A stretch of DNA of 64,000 bases from Chitinophagales bacterium (GTDB lineage: Bacteria; Bacteroidota; Bacteroidia; Chitinophagales; JADJOU01), in assembly GCA_030832185.1 (NCBI GenBank), contig JAURJQ010000022.1:1-64000 (forward strand), given 5' to 3'. This document shows, piece by piece, positions 37,044 to 45,468 of this stretch (position 1 is its first letter; each line of letters starts with the position of its first letter). The position numbers and the translations under genes were made by a program. Below the pieces are notes generated by a model, which did no database searches, was not told where the DNA came from, and worked only from the letters and a program-made list of their open reading frames with translations.

Positions 37044-37898
37044 TTATGGGTTACAATGATCGCAATACATAGGATCTTCCTGTTTTTTTTCATTTGGATA
37101 TTTCCTTTCTGAACTATACTGACAATGGGCACAGGTGCTAATATGGGCTAGAGTAGATCGCGTAGGTTGGTCACAAAGTTGACAGGGCAGTCCTGGTAAA
37201 ACCTTGGTCACACTGAATCCAGGAGTTTGGCATTCTGGGCATAGAGAACTTAGCTTATCTATCAGATTAGAAGTCGCTTTTGCTATGACACGCATGCGAG
37301 TGGGATTGTTCATAGCGCGCATATCTGTCTCGATATATACTTGACCATATTCATCTATTATTTCGTTGTAACACTTTATAAGTATCTCCCAGTCTCCTAT
37401 TCCTTTGACTAGTTTGTCTTTTTTGTTTTCACCATTGCGCAGTATGAGTTTGTGACTCGGAAATAAAGCTTTGTTGGCAAAGTCTTTCAATTGCTTTTCA
37501 GATTCAATGCTAGAGCCATTAAAGTTTGTTTCCAGCGTTAGTTCGCGAGCGACGACTTCCAAGTTATGCTTAGTATCCAGTAACATTACGAGTTCATCAT
37601 CTGCATGCGCAAAAAAGGCTGAAGGATGCACTCCAAAAGAACCTTCGCTCGCCACCGCTAAGTTACTATTGGTCATTTCCATAGCCATCAAACACTTGTT
37701 TCTCAGGGTAGTCAGTGGGTCATCTTTTCTTTCTACTTCACCACTGAAAGTACCTAGTTTATCTGTATTGATCCCTTTAGGAATTATGACAGAGACGCCT
37801 AGTCTTTTTTCTAGTATAGGCTGCATAACGATTTCCTTGCTATGCATACTCGCAAGCACTAGTTCTCTATTTTTGAAAAAGTGTTGTAGATCTTGCAT
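37044..37898 (-). CDS. DUF6671 family protein with C-terminal zinc ribbons
   Basis: A 284-residue soluble protein. The N-terminal two thirds carry the pattern I associate with DUF6671 (LASMHSKEIVMQPILEKRLG, GTFSGEVERKDDPLTTLRNKC, NLAVASEGSFGVHP, ETDMRAMNNPTRM). The C-terminus has four CxxC pairs (CPEC, CQLC, CAHC, CDHC), enough for two zinc ribbons. The function is unknown. The start follows a 57-residue membrane-peptide gene by 4 bp, so the two are probably co-transcribed. Family assignment is from memory. Confidence 0.72.
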   Translation of the reverse strand: MQDLQHFFKNRELVLASMHSKEIVMQPILEKRLGVSVIIPKGINTDKLGTFSGEVERKDDPLTTLRNKCLMAMEMTNSNLAVASEGSFGVHPSAFFAHADDELVMLLDTKHNLEVVARELTLETNFNGSSIESEKQLKDFANKALFPSHKLILRNGENKKDKLVKGIGDWEILIKCYNEIIDEYGQVYIETDMRAMNNPTRMRVIAKATSNLIDKLSSLCPECQTPGFSVTKVLPGLPCQLCDQPTRSTLAHISTCAHCQYSSERKYPNEKKQEDPMYCDHCNP

Positions 37899-37902
37899 GA
37901 TT

Positions 37903-38076
37903 TTATCTTGTTATAAAAATTTCTTCCTTTTTAAGAATTTTAAAAACAAGGAGAGAAAAGAAAATAGAGAGAGAAGTCAAGACAAAGTTTACAAAAATCG
38001 CATCTGTAAAAAGAGATAGCAATATACATAAGATAGAAGTTGCATATAGAAGGATAATAACCGCTTTCTTTTTCAT
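37903..38076 (-). CDS. 57-residue two-helix membrane peptide
   Basis: A short frame starts at ATG 38076 (MKKKAVIILLYATSILCILL) and stops at 37903-37905. It encodes a Lys-rich N-terminus, two hydrophobic helices separated by a short Thr-Asp turn, and a basic tail (KILKKEEIFITR). Charge distribution and positioning (33 bp after the isocitrate dehydrogenase gene, 4 bp before the DUF6671 start) support a real gene. No family recognised. Confidence 0.6.
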   Translation of the reverse strand: MKKKAVIILLYATSILCILLSLFTDAIFVNFVLTSLSIFFSLLVFKILKKEEIFITR

Positions 38077-38109
38077 AATAGGAAATATAAGTATGATATT
38101 AAATTGGTT

Positions 38110-39546
38110 TTATTGACCTTGACCAAGAGAGAAAGCCGGTTTGCCATCAAATGCGTATAAGTTTTCTGTTTTTATGACATCTAGATTATTTATGATTGCT
38201 TTTTGCATTAAATCAATAATAACACTTGGGTTGATAGAACTATTGTTTTTTGGTTTGAATCTGCAGCGCCAATGGTCCGTACAAAAGGTCTCTGAGAATC
38301 CGTCTGGATACACTTTAATGCCTCTATTGGTAATCATAGTTAGGTTGACTTCTTCAGGTAGAATTTCTTTGACTAAGGCTGCTAATTCGTTTGGATTTGT
38401 ACCTTGCCAATGCATAAATAAATCTACACCTAACAACTCTTTTTTCTGAGCGGGCTTTCGATGGTATTTAGGCAAAGTGATTTGGAGTCCTTTGGCAAAA
38501 TGAACAGGAGCTAACTGACTGGGCTTTTGACCTAAGTTGTGAATGACTCTATCGGCAAACTCTTTGGTCCCAAGCTTCTGTTTACTTTTGCCTTCTGTAA
38601 ATATATCTTGCGTATGATAGCCATCTTCGATGGTTTTTAGCCAAGCATTTTGTATAGTTTCCGCTATTTCAGTTTGTCCTATATGAGTCAGCATCTGAAC
38701 AGCGCCTTGAATTAAACCAGAAGGATTAGCTAGGTTTTGACCTGCAATCGTAGGTGCAGAGCCGTGAATCGCTTCAAATAAAGCACATTCTTCGCCTATA
38801 TTGGCTGAACCCGCTAATCCAACTGAACCAGCTACTTGAGCTGCAATATCACTTATGATATCTCCGTATAGATTAGACGTGACGATGACATCAAATTTTT
38901 CAGGCGAATCTGCCAATAAAGCTGCTCCGATATCTATAATCCAATGTTCGTTTTCTATTTCTGGATATTCCACGGCTATTTCATTAAACACTTGATGAAA
39001 TAATCCGTCCGTCTGCTTCATAATATTATCCTTGGTGAAGCAAGTGACTTTCTTTCTGCCATAAAGCTTGGCATATTCAAAGGCATATCGGACGATTTTC
39101 TCACAGCCTGGTCGGCTAATAAGTTTCAAGCACTGAACGACCTCATCCGTTTGCTGATGTTCTATTCCTGCATACAAATCCTCTTCATTCTCTCGTACTA
39201 TGACTATATCCATTTTCGGATGTTTAGTCGCTACAAAAGGATAAAGGGACATAGTAGGTCTAATATTCGCATAAAGACCTAAAAATTTGCGCATAGTCAC
39301 ATTAAGACTCTTATATCCGCCACCTTGCGGTGTAGTGATGGGTGCTTTAAGGAGTATTTTATTTCTTCGTATGATATTCCAGGCATCATCTGATATACCG
39401 GAGGTGTTTCCTTCTAGAAATAGCTTTTCGCCTAGTTCTATTTCATCGGTTTCAATCTGCGCTCCTGCCGCCTTGAGTATCGCTAAGGTTGCATCCATAA
39501 TTTCTGGGCCTATTCCATCCCCTTTCGCTATTGTGATTCTTTTCAT
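38110..39546 (-). CDS. icd: NADP-dependent isocitrate dehydrogenase
   Basis: A 478-residue enzyme of the isocitrate/isopropylmalate dehydrogenase family, in the longer Thermus-type subgroup. It contains the N-terminal ITIAKGDGIGPEIMDATL, substrate-binding SLNVTMRKFLGLYANIRP with the conserved Ser/Arg residues, IVRENEEDLYAGIEH, and the metal-binding SNLYGDIISDIAAQVAGSVGLAGSANIG segment near 224. A C-terminal extension of about 140 residues (from about GKGLQITLP-like FAKGLQITLP) is typical of this class. It converts isocitrate to 2-oxoglutarate in the TCA cycle. It diverges from a LysR gene 88 bp away. Confidence 0.93.
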   Translation of the reverse strand: MKRITIAKGDGIGPEIMDATLAILKAAGAQIETDEIELGEKLFLEGNTSGISDDAWNIIRRNKILLKAPITTPQGGGYKSLNVTMRKFLGLYANIRPTMSLYPFVATKHPKMDIVIVRENEEDLYAGIEHQQTDEVVQCLKLISRPGCEKIVRYAFEYAKLYGRKKVTCFTKDNIMKQTDGLFHQVFNEIAVEYPEIENEHWIIDIGAALLADSPEKFDVIVTSNLYGDIISDIAAQVAGSVGLAGSANIGEECALFEAIHGSAPTIAGQNLANPSGLIQGAVQMLTHIGQTEIAETIQNAWLKTIEDGYHTQDIFTEGKSKQKLGTKEFADRVIHNLGQKPSQLAPVHFAKGLQITLPKYHRKPAQKKELLGVDLFMHWQGTNPNELAALVKEILPEEVNLTMITNRGIKVYPDGFSETFCTDHWRCRFKPKNNSSINPSVIIDLMQKAIINNLDVIKTENLYAFDGKPAFSLGQGQ

Positions 39547-39601
39547 TTAGACTTTATTTTTTTAGATTGCAAATATGTAATGAATATATATAAACTTTTA
39601 T

Positions 39602-39620
39602 ATAACTTTGCTATAGTTAT
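39602..39620 (+). promoter_or_regulatory. -7 element TAACTTTG within an inverted repeat, lysR promoter
   Basis: TAACTTTG (39603-39610) fits TAnnTTTG and lies 24 bp before the LysR ATG. It overlaps an inverted repeat ATAACT-N7-AGTTAT (39602-39620), a plausible LysR-type autoregulatory site placed to block or govern the promoter. Confidence 0.4.
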
Positions 39621-39634
39621 TATAAATAAAATTT

Positions 39635-40555
39635 ATGAACTTTACATTAAATCAACTGCGTGTTTTTCAAAAAGTGGTTCAAACATTAAGCATAACGAAA
39701 GCAGCAGAAGAGCTTCATTTAACCCAGCCAGCAGTATCTATTCAACTTAAGAATTTTCAAGACCAGCTTGAATTGCCCCTTTATGAAATAATTAATAAAA
39801 AAATCTATATTACAGACTTTGGTAAGGAAATAGCTGAATTAGCCAATAAAATTATAGCGGATGTGCATTCTATCCAATTCAAACATAATGCTCACTTAGG
39901 TCAGCTGACTGGTCAGCTAAAAGTATCTGTTGTATCTACTGGTAAATATATTGCGCCATATTTTTTGGCTGATTTTATCCACCTCCATCAAGGCGTCGAA
40001 CTTATGCTAGATGTTACGAATAAATCTAAGGTGATAGAAAGTTTGGAAAAAAATGAGGTGGATTTAGCCTTGGTTAGTGTATTGCCTGATAACTTGCGGA
40101 TAGAAAAACTCGAACTATTAGACAATAAACTTTTTCTTGTAGGTAATTCTTCCACTAAGAAAACAGCAAAAATTTATGATAAAAAAATATTCGATGATCT
40201 ACCTTTGATATATCGCGAAAAAGGCTCAGGAACGAGACATGTTATGGAAAAATATCTAATTAAAAACAATATATTTATTAAGAAAAAAATGGAACTGACG
40301 AGTAATGAAGCCGTTAAACAGGCTGTGCTTGCGGGATTGGGGTATTCTATCATGCCTCTCATAGGTATCAAAACGGAATTGGATGTTAATTTGCTTAAAA
40401 TCATTCCAGTCAAGGGATTCCCAATTCAGTCTAAATGGTCACTCATATGGCTAAAAGATAAGAAGCTATCAATTGCGGCGCAAGCCTATTTAAAATATAT
40501 AAAAAACGAGAAACTAAATATAATCGATAGTAAATTTGGCTGGTGTGATCAATAA
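39635..40555 (+). CDS. LysR family transcriptional regulator
   Basis: A 306-residue regulator with an N-terminal winged HTH (LNQLRVFQKVVQTLSITKAAEELHLTQPAVSIQLKNFQDQLELPLYE, residues 5-51) and a periplasmic-binding-protein-like effector domain (about 90-295, with GSGTRHVMEKYLI and GLGYSIMPLIGI). The HTH and effector domain resemble the CysB/CbbR/CcmR group. It is transcribed divergently from icd. Nearby bicarbonate transporter genes make an inorganic-carbon or TCA-related regulon plausible, but this is inference. Confidence 0.92.
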   Translation: MNFTLNQLRVFQKVVQTLSITKAAEELHLTQPAVSIQLKNFQDQLELPLYEIINKKIYITDFGKEIAELANKIIADVHSIQFKHNAHLGQLTGQLKVSVVSTGKYIAPYFLADFIHLHQGVELMLDVTNKSKVIESLEKNEVDLALVSVLPDNLRIEKLELLDNKLFLVGNSSTKKTAKIYDKKIFDDLPLIYREKGSGTRHVMEKYLIKNNIFIKKKMELTSNEAVKQAVLAGLGYSIMPLIGIKTELDVNLLKIIPVKGFPIQSKWSLIWLKDKKLSIAAQAYLKYIKNEKLNIIDSKFGWCDQ

Positions 40556-40664
40556 ATTAGTTTCTTGGCTTTTTGTTTTTTTACACAATTATATTTATAA
40601 GAGAATAATTTTTTACAAGTATAGTGCGAACAAATATCTTTATTTTTACCCTTAAATAATAAAA

Positions 40665-41156
40665 ATGAAAGAAAAAATACAGATCATTGAGACCTTGGTT
40701 TTGGTTATTATTTATATAGTTGCATTTTTCCTCACAAAAAACTTCATAAATAATACACTAAAGAAAACTCAAGTACAACGTCCTAGGCGAAAAATGATAA
40801 TCCAAGTAATTCATTTATTTACCACTATCGGAGTCTTAACTGTACTAGCTGGTGTGTGGGGTCTAAAACAGAATGAAATAGCGGTTTTCGCTAGTACCAT
40901 ATTGACTGCGCTAGGTATAGCTTTCTTCGCTCAGTGGTCTTTACTTTCCAATATCACGTCGAGCATCATTCTCTTTTTCAATCATCCATTGAAACTTGGA
41001 GATACTATAAAAGTTTTAGATAAGGACTATCCTTTTGAAGGCGAAGTGATGGAGCTGACTTATTTTTTCATTCACCTCAAGACAGACAAAGGGGAGCTTA
41101 TAACCGTTCCAAATTCAATTATTCTTCAGAAATCAATAGCTGTTATAGAAATTTGA
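40665..41156 (+). CDS. Short mechanosensitive channel (MscS) family protein
   Basis: A 163-residue protein with two or three membrane helices. The MscS pore helix and beta domain are recognisable (FASTILTALGIAFFAQWSLLSNITSSIILFFNHPLKLGDTIKVLDKDYPFEGEVMEL), ending with VPNSIILQKSI. It lacks the C-terminal alpha/beta vestibule of full MscS (about 280 residues). Such short forms are common in Bacteroidota, so this is not necessarily a truncation. Its stop overlaps the next ATG by 4 bp. Confidence 0.88.
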   Translation: MKEKIQIIETLVLVIIYIVAFFLTKNFINNTLKKTQVQRPRRKMIIQVIHLFTTIGVLTVLAGVWGLKQNEIAVFASTILTALGIAFFAQWSLLSNITSSIILFFNHPLKLGDTIKVLDKDYPFEGEVMELTYFFIHLKTDKGELITVPNSIILQKSIAVIEI

Positions 41157-41854
41157 TTATGAGAATATTAATACTATTTTTCACTTTTTTAGTCCTATAT
41201 AATCATTCTAGCTTTTCACAAGGGTTTGATCTTGGTAGCTGGAATATTCTTCATGTAAAATTCAACCATAATGAAAAATGGAGTGGCTTCGGTGAAGCGC
41301 AACTAAGGTCCTTAAAGTTTTACCATAATTTTCATTATTATGAAGTCAAGGGAGGCATACATTATAATATATATCGCAATGTAAAGCTCTCTTTAGCAGC
41401 TGGAACTTATCAGACTTATAGAGAAGGAGGTGATTTTGTGACACCAAAAAATAATAACGAATTTAGAATTTGGCCACAATTGATACTGACTCAATCTATA
41501 GCAAGTCTCAAGGTAGAACAGAGATATAGGATAGAGTGTCGATTTACAAGTAATGGCTATCGAAATAGATTTAGATATAGACTGGGGTTATCTTATCCAT
41601 TTGGAAAAGAAAAAGACGGTTATAAACCTTTCCAAGTAGGTGTGAGTAACGAAATCTTCTTTACAGACAATGAACCCTATTTTGAGCGAAATCGGGCATT
41701 GATCTCGTTTAACTATAAACTCACTAAATCATCTACGATTCAACTAGGGTATCTACATCAATTCGATTATAAGATAAATGACGAGACAGGAAGAGACTTT
41801 TTACAGCTTGGATATTATATAGATATAAACAGAAAGACCGGAAGTAAAAAATAG
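41153..41854 (+). CDS. DUF2490 outer-membrane-type protein
   Basis: A 233-residue protein with a signal peptide (MRILILFFTFLVLYNHSSFS) and alternating amphipathic beta strands with aromatic girdles. The motifs LTQSIASLKVEQRYRIECRF and NRFRYRLGLSYPFG are typical of DUF2490. It is probably a small outer-membrane barrel. Translationally coupled to the MscS gene (ATGA overlap); ATG 41159 is an alternative start. Confidence 0.82.
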   Translation: MIMRILILFFTFLVLYNHSSFSQGFDLGSWNILHVKFNHNEKWSGFGEAQLRSLKFYHNFHYYEVKGGIHYNIYRNVKLSLAAGTYQTYREGGDFVTPKNNNEFRIWPQLILTQSIASLKVEQRYRIECRFTSNGYRNRFRYRLGLSYPFGKEKDGYKPFQVGVSNEIFFTDNEPYFERNRALISFNYKLTKSSTIQLGYLHQFDYKINDETGRDFLQLGYYIDINRKTGSKK

Positions 41855-42170
41855 GAGGGAAGATGTTTATTAAAAATGTTTATTTTTTCTATTAGACTGT
41901 GACGGTCTTTTAACCTTGACTCCTAGTAAAATATTGAGAAAAAGGGTATAAAAAGTTTGCAAGAATAGAGTTTTCAAGATTGGAATACCTTGAAAGGCTC
42001 CCATATATTGAATTTGGAATAATCGGAGGAGGATTAATAATACTTGAAACGAATTGAGCTGTTTTCTATTTAAACAATTCTAGCTGATTCTCTCACAGAG
42101 TATTAGGCTATCAATTTTTATACTGTCTAATCCTATAATTTCATTTCTAAAGACTTGAATAGCAGAAGAA
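41855..42170. other. Intergenic region between convergent genes, nothing recognised
   Basis: 316 bp of AT-rich DNA between the DUF2490 gene and alkB, which converge. The repeat AATGTTTATT follows ATGTTTATTA near 41862-41882. No convincing terminator or gene is seen. Confidence 0.4.
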
Positions 42171-42812
42171 CTAATCAAATTTTTTATTTAGATCTTCTGA
42201 AATATTATGTTCAATTGTTCTAAATGTTAGGTTTATCCGTGGTCTGCTGATTCGTTTTGTAGGGGGCAGTCTATGCTGCCAGTTTAACTGTGTTGTATCT
42301 TTCATAACTAGTAAGCTCCCATTTTCTAAAATCACTGAAATACGTTCATTTGTCTGTTTGTGTTTAAAGATAAATTTGCGCTCAGCTCCAAAACTTAACG
42401 ATCCGATAGCTCCATTTTTTTTTAATTCTTTTTCAGCATCGCTATGCCAACCCATTCCTTCATTTCCATCGTGATATAAATTTAACAAGCAGGAATTGAA
42501 TTTTTCATTTGTCTTTTCCTCGACTATGGCTTTCAGGGCTATTAAATCCCTTGTCCAAGGCAAGGCCCGCTTTAAGGTATTTGAATAGGAATACTCAAAA
42601 TCAGTATCGCCATACCAAGCTACTTTTCGCTTCGTAACTATGAGTTTTCCGAAGATAATTGACTGATCATTTTCCCATTCTATTGTATTTAATAAATTAT
42701 CAAAATAGCTATTGGACTCAAGACTCGTGATTATTTTACCATAGTAATTTACTAACCCATCATAGGGTAATAAATTCTCTAGGCAGTCTATATCCGTATT
42801 AAATAAATCCAT
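42171..42812 (-). CDS. alkB: Alpha-ketoglutarate-dependent dioxygenase AlkB
   Basis: A 213-residue Fe(II)/2-oxoglutarate oxygenase that repairs alkylated DNA bases. Iron ligands are His and Asp in WHSDAE near residue 121 and the distal His in WQHRLPP near 185. The 2-oxoglutarate-binding Arg pattern is RISRPRINLTFR near 195. The length is normal for ALKBH2/3-like bacterial proteins. Its ATG overlaps the stop of a 44-codon ORF as TAATG, so translation is likely coupled to it. Confidence 0.94.
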   Translation of the reverse strand: MDLFNTDIDCLENLLPYDGLVNYYGKIITSLESNSYFDNLLNTIEWENDQSIIFGKLIVTKRKVAWYGDTDFEYSYSNTLKRALPWTRDLIALKAIVEEKTNEKFNSCLLNLYHDGNEGMGWHSDAEKELKKNGAIGSLSFGAERKFIFKHKQTNERISVILENGSLLVMKDTTQLNWQHRLPPTKRISRPRINLTFRTIEHNISEDLNKKFD

Positions 42813-42946
42813 TATAGTATTCTGTTATCCAATATTCCATCTAGTGCTCTATATTCTATGCTCGAGACTCCGAGGGGAGAGAAACTCAGAAGTGATGTAT
42901 AGGATAATTGATCGTTTTTATCGGCTAAGATTATAAAATCACTCAT
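42812..42946 (-). CDS. 44-residue ORF coupled to alkB
   Basis: This minus-strand frame starts at ATG 42946 and stops with TAA at 42814-42812, overlapping the alkB ATG by one base (TAATG). It encodes MSDFIILADKNDQLSYTSLL and ends in YRALDGILDNRIL. A -7 element lies just upstream, so this is the first ORF on the alkB transcript. No family is recognised. It could be a small protein, a leader peptide, or a remnant of a fused N-terminus. Confidence 0.5.
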   Translation of the reverse strand: MSDFIILADKNDQLSYTSLLSFSPLGVSSIEYRALDGILDNRIL

Positions 42947-42962
42947 TAATCTGTCCTAACTA

Positions 42963-42970
42963 CAAATGTA
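42963..42970 (-). promoter_or_regulatory. -7 element TACATTTG for the alkB transcript
   Basis: On the minus strand TACATTTG fits TAnnTTTG, 16 bp before the 44-codon ORF. It is divergent from the bshB1 promoter about 85 bp away. Confidence 0.5.
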
Positions 42971-43054
42971 CTAAATGCTAAAAACTCAGTGAGACAAATA
43001 TTTATTCTTTTCAATTGCACGTATGAGACTCAAATGAATGAGAAAAATTTTACG

Positions 43055-43062
43055 TACATTTG
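43055..43062 (+). promoter_or_regulatory. -7 element TACATTTG for bshB1
   Basis: TACATTTG lies 17 bp before the ATG at 43080. It falls inside an in-frame upstream extension, which argues that translation begins at 43080, not 43038. Confidence 0.55.
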
Positions 43063-43079
43063 CTTTTAAACCACTTTTC

Positions 43080-43796
43080 ATGATTTTAGATATTTTAGCC
43101 TTTGGCATTCACCCAGACGATGTAGAACTCAGTGCTGGAGGCACTCTTTTTAAGCATAAAGCTCTAGGTTACAAGGTAGGTATTTGTGATTTGACTCATG
43201 GAGACATGGGTTCGCGAGGTAGTGGAGAATTGAGGCAAGTAGAAGCCGCCAATGCGGCAAAGATACTTGGCATAGATGCGAGAGAAAATTTAGGATTACC
43301 CGATGTATGGGCCATAGATAATCAAGAAAACTGTTTGAAAATTATTCAAATCATACGTAGATACCGTCCTCGAATTATACTCTGTAATGCAAAACAAGAT
43401 CGACACCCTGATCATGCGAAAGGAGCAGAAATGGTTCAAAAAGCAGCATTTCTTTCGGGTCTAATAAAGATTAAGACTGAGATGGAAGGGAAACCGCAGG
43501 AGCATTTTAGACCATATGTAGTATATAATTATATTCAATTTCAGTTTCAAAAACCGGACTTTGTGGTAGATATTTCAGACTATGAGGATAAGAAGTTTGA
43601 AGCTATACGCGCTTATAGTTCCCAATTTTACGACCCCAATAGTCAAGAGGTTGAAACTTATATTTCTGATAAGTCTTTTTTGGATGTCATCCGCTATCAA
43701 TCTGCCATTCTAGGGAAGAGTATTGGTGCGCAGTCAGGTGAAGGATTTCAGGTGCAACGTTATCTGGGCGTCAATGATTTAACCCAGTTGATTTAG
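43080..43796 (+). CDS. bshB1: Bacillithiol biosynthesis deacetylase BshB1
   Basis: 238 residues from the ATG at 43080. LmbE/PIG-L zinc hydrolase with the metal site HPDD at residues 11-14 and HPDH near 109. THGDMGSRGSGELRQVEAANAAKILG and the C-terminal FYDPNSQEVETYISD, GAQSGEGFQV segments are specific to BshB1. It deacetylates GlcNAc-malate to GlcN-malate in bacillithiol synthesis. The thiol is used by Firmicutes and many Bacteroidota. bshA and bshC are not in the window. Confidence 0.93.
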   Translation: MILDILAFGIHPDDVELSAGGTLFKHKALGYKVGICDLTHGDMGSRGSGELRQVEAANAAKILGIDARENLGLPDVWAIDNQENCLKIIQIIRRYRPRIILCNAKQDRHPDHAKGAEMVQKAAFLSGLIKIKTEMEGKPQEHFRPYVVYNYIQFQFQKPDFVVDISDYEDKKFEAIRAYSSQFYDPNSQEVETYISDKSFLDVIRYQSAILGKSIGAQSGEGFQVQRYLGVNDLTQLI

Positions 43797-43869
43797 ATTT
43801 ATTGTTTAATATACTATACAACCCTCTTTCTACGTTTACTACATACATTTTAAACTATTGTGTATCGTA

Positions 43870-43877
43870 TAATTTTG
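43870..43877 (+). promoter_or_regulatory. -7 element TAATTTTG for merR-ddl
   Basis: TAATTTTG fits TAnnTTTG, 18 bp before the ATG at 43896. Confidence 0.5.
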
Positions 43878-43895
43878 TCCGAGTTAAAATAAATT

Positions 43896-44288
43896 ATGGA
43901 AGGTAAACTTTATTATACAATAGGCGAAGTGGCCGAAATCATGCAGACTTCAACATCTCAGCTAAGATACTGGAGTGGCGAGTTTCATCTCAATGTGCGA
44001 AAGAATAGAAAAGGTGATAGACTCTTTCAAAAAGAAGATCTGGATAAGCTAAAAATGATTCAGCGCATGTTAAAGGATGAAGGCTATACCATAGAGGGAG
44101 CTAAGAAACAACTCAAGCAGGGTAGGAAAGAAGATTACGTTCCAGAGCCCCTTGAAGAATATCAAGTAATGCAGGTATTGCAGACAAAATCAGACGTTCA
44201 GGTCAATAATTTTGAACTCATCAATCGTTTGAAACTCATACGCGATGGGTTAGAGTCTCTCAAGGTAAAAGTTCATGTTAGATTTTAA
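43896..44288 (+). CDS. MerR family transcriptional regulator
   Basis: A 130-residue regulator with the MerR winged HTH at the N-terminus (YYTIGEVAEIMQTSTSQLRYWSGEF, then NRKGDRLFQKEDLDKLKMIQRMLKDEGYTIEGAKKQL) and a C-terminal helix for dimerisation (DVQVNNFELINRLKLIRDGLESL). No Cys metal-binding loop is seen, so the effector is unknown. It is 11 bp upstream of ddl on the same strand, a pairing seen often in Bacteroidota. Confidence 0.92.
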   Translation: MEGKLYYTIGEVAEIMQTSTSQLRYWSGEFHLNVRKNRKGDRLFQKEDLDKLKMIQRMLKDEGYTIEGAKKQLKQGRKEDYVPEPLEEYQVMQVLQTKSDVQVNNFELINRLKLIRDGLESLKVKVHVRF

Positions 44289-44299
44289 GTAAGTTTTCA

Positions 44300-45271
44300 A
44301 TGAAGAATATAGCTATACTAGCAGGAGGCTTCGATGCAGAGCGAATTATTTCTTTGAAGAGTGCGCAGGTAGTCAAGCGCAGTCTAAATTCCAATCATTA
44401 TCTTGCCTACATTATAGATATAGATAAAGATCTTTGGAGAAGTGAGGAGGGTTACGTTATAGATAAAAATGATTTTTCTCTCCAGACCCCGACTGGTAAA
44501 ATAAGTTTTGATGCTTGTTTTATGGCTATTCATGGATCACCGGTAGAAGATGGAAAAATACAAGGCTATCTTGAGATGATGGGTGTTCCTTACACAGGCT
44601 GTAACGGTCGAACGATGGCCATTACTATGGATAAGATACTAAGTAAGCAAATTCTCAAAAATACGTTTGCTGTTCGAACAGCTGCGTTTGAAATCTATAG
44701 AAGAGGAGAAGAGTTTCAGGAATCCAAATATGATTATCTTGGTTTTCCTATGTTTATCAAACCCAATAGCGTAGGATCCAGTTTTGGGGTGACTAAAGTC
44801 AAAGAGCGCTCACAAATAAAGAAAGCTATTGAAGATGCGCTAGAACACGATGACTTGATTTTAATCGAAGAATTCATAGAAGGTCGAGAGTTTTCTCATG
44901 GCATACTTCAGGAAGGTGACAAGCTACATATCATGCCTATCACAGAAATCATATCTGAAACAGAATTTTTCGATTACGCCGCTAAATACGAAGGTAAATC
45001 CAAAGAGGTAACTCCTGCGGAAAATTTGAGTCCGAAAGTTGAAAATGAAATGAGAGCAATGTCTGAGAAAATATTCCGAGTCATGAATTGCAGAGGGTTA
45101 GGACGTGTCGATTATCTCCTAAGAGGCGATGAAGTCTTTTTTATGGAAATCAATACGATTCCTGGGCTATCAGAGGCGAGTATATTCCCTCAGCAATTAA
45201 ATCACTATGGCTTTAGTTTAGAACAAGCGTTTGGGATTATGATAGAAACTTGTTTTAGTGATAAGTTTTAG
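44300..45271 (+). CDS. ddl: D-alanine-D-alanine ligase
   Basis: A 323-residue ATP-grasp ligase of peptidoglycan precursor synthesis. It has an N-terminal ILAGGFDAERIISLKSAQ, MAIHGSPVEDGKIQGYLEMMGVPYTGC near 75, FIKPNSVGSSFGVTKV near 154, EEFIEGREFSHGIL (ATP-binding Glu), and the C-terminal GLGRVDYLLRGDEVFFMEINTIPGLSEASIFPQQ with metal-binding Glu/Asn. Cytosolic. Follows the MerR gene by 11 bp. Confidence 0.96.
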   Translation: MKNIAILAGGFDAERIISLKSAQVVKRSLNSNHYLAYIIDIDKDLWRSEEGYVIDKNDFSLQTPTGKISFDACFMAIHGSPVEDGKIQGYLEMMGVPYTGCNGRTMAITMDKILSKQILKNTFAVRTAAFEIYRRGEEFQESKYDYLGFPMFIKPNSVGSSFGVTKVKERSQIKKAIEDALEHDDLILIEEFIEGREFSHGILQEGDKLHIMPITEIISETEFFDYAAKYEGKSKEVTPAENLSPKVENEMRAMSEKIFRVMNCRGLGRVDYLLRGDEVFFMEINTIPGLSEASIFPQQLNHYGFSLEQAFGIMIETCFSDKF

Positions 45272-45428
45272 TTTTAAGTGTGGTAAAAGAAAGTATAATA
45301 TTAAATTAAAGTTTTGATTTTGTACTAAAGTCAATTGATTTATATAAAGCCTCGTTAACAAAGAATGAGTATATTAACCAAAATAGTAAAGACCAGCCAA
45401 GAATTATTTATTAAGTAGAGGTCTTATT

Positions 45429-45448
45429 AAACTTAACACTTAAAACTC
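45429..45448 (+). repeat. AAACTTAA-rich repeat copy 1
   Basis: The 20-mer at 45429-45448 (AAACTTAACACTTAAAACTC) matches 19 of 20 bases of the block at 46625-46644 inside the LuxE-like gene. It lies just upstream of the YiiX-like gene. Confidence 0.6.
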
Positions 45449-45468
45449 AAAATTTATAACTCTCAAAG

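Noticed and set aside
40665-41156. Truncated mscS pseudogene
   Set aside because: Short MscS proteins of this size are common in Bacteroidota, and the ATGA overlap with the next gene argues for an intact cistron.
43038-43079. Longer N-terminus for BshB1 (start at 43038)
   Set aside because: The extension contains the -7 promoter element and is not conserved; ATG 43080 gives the normal N-terminus.
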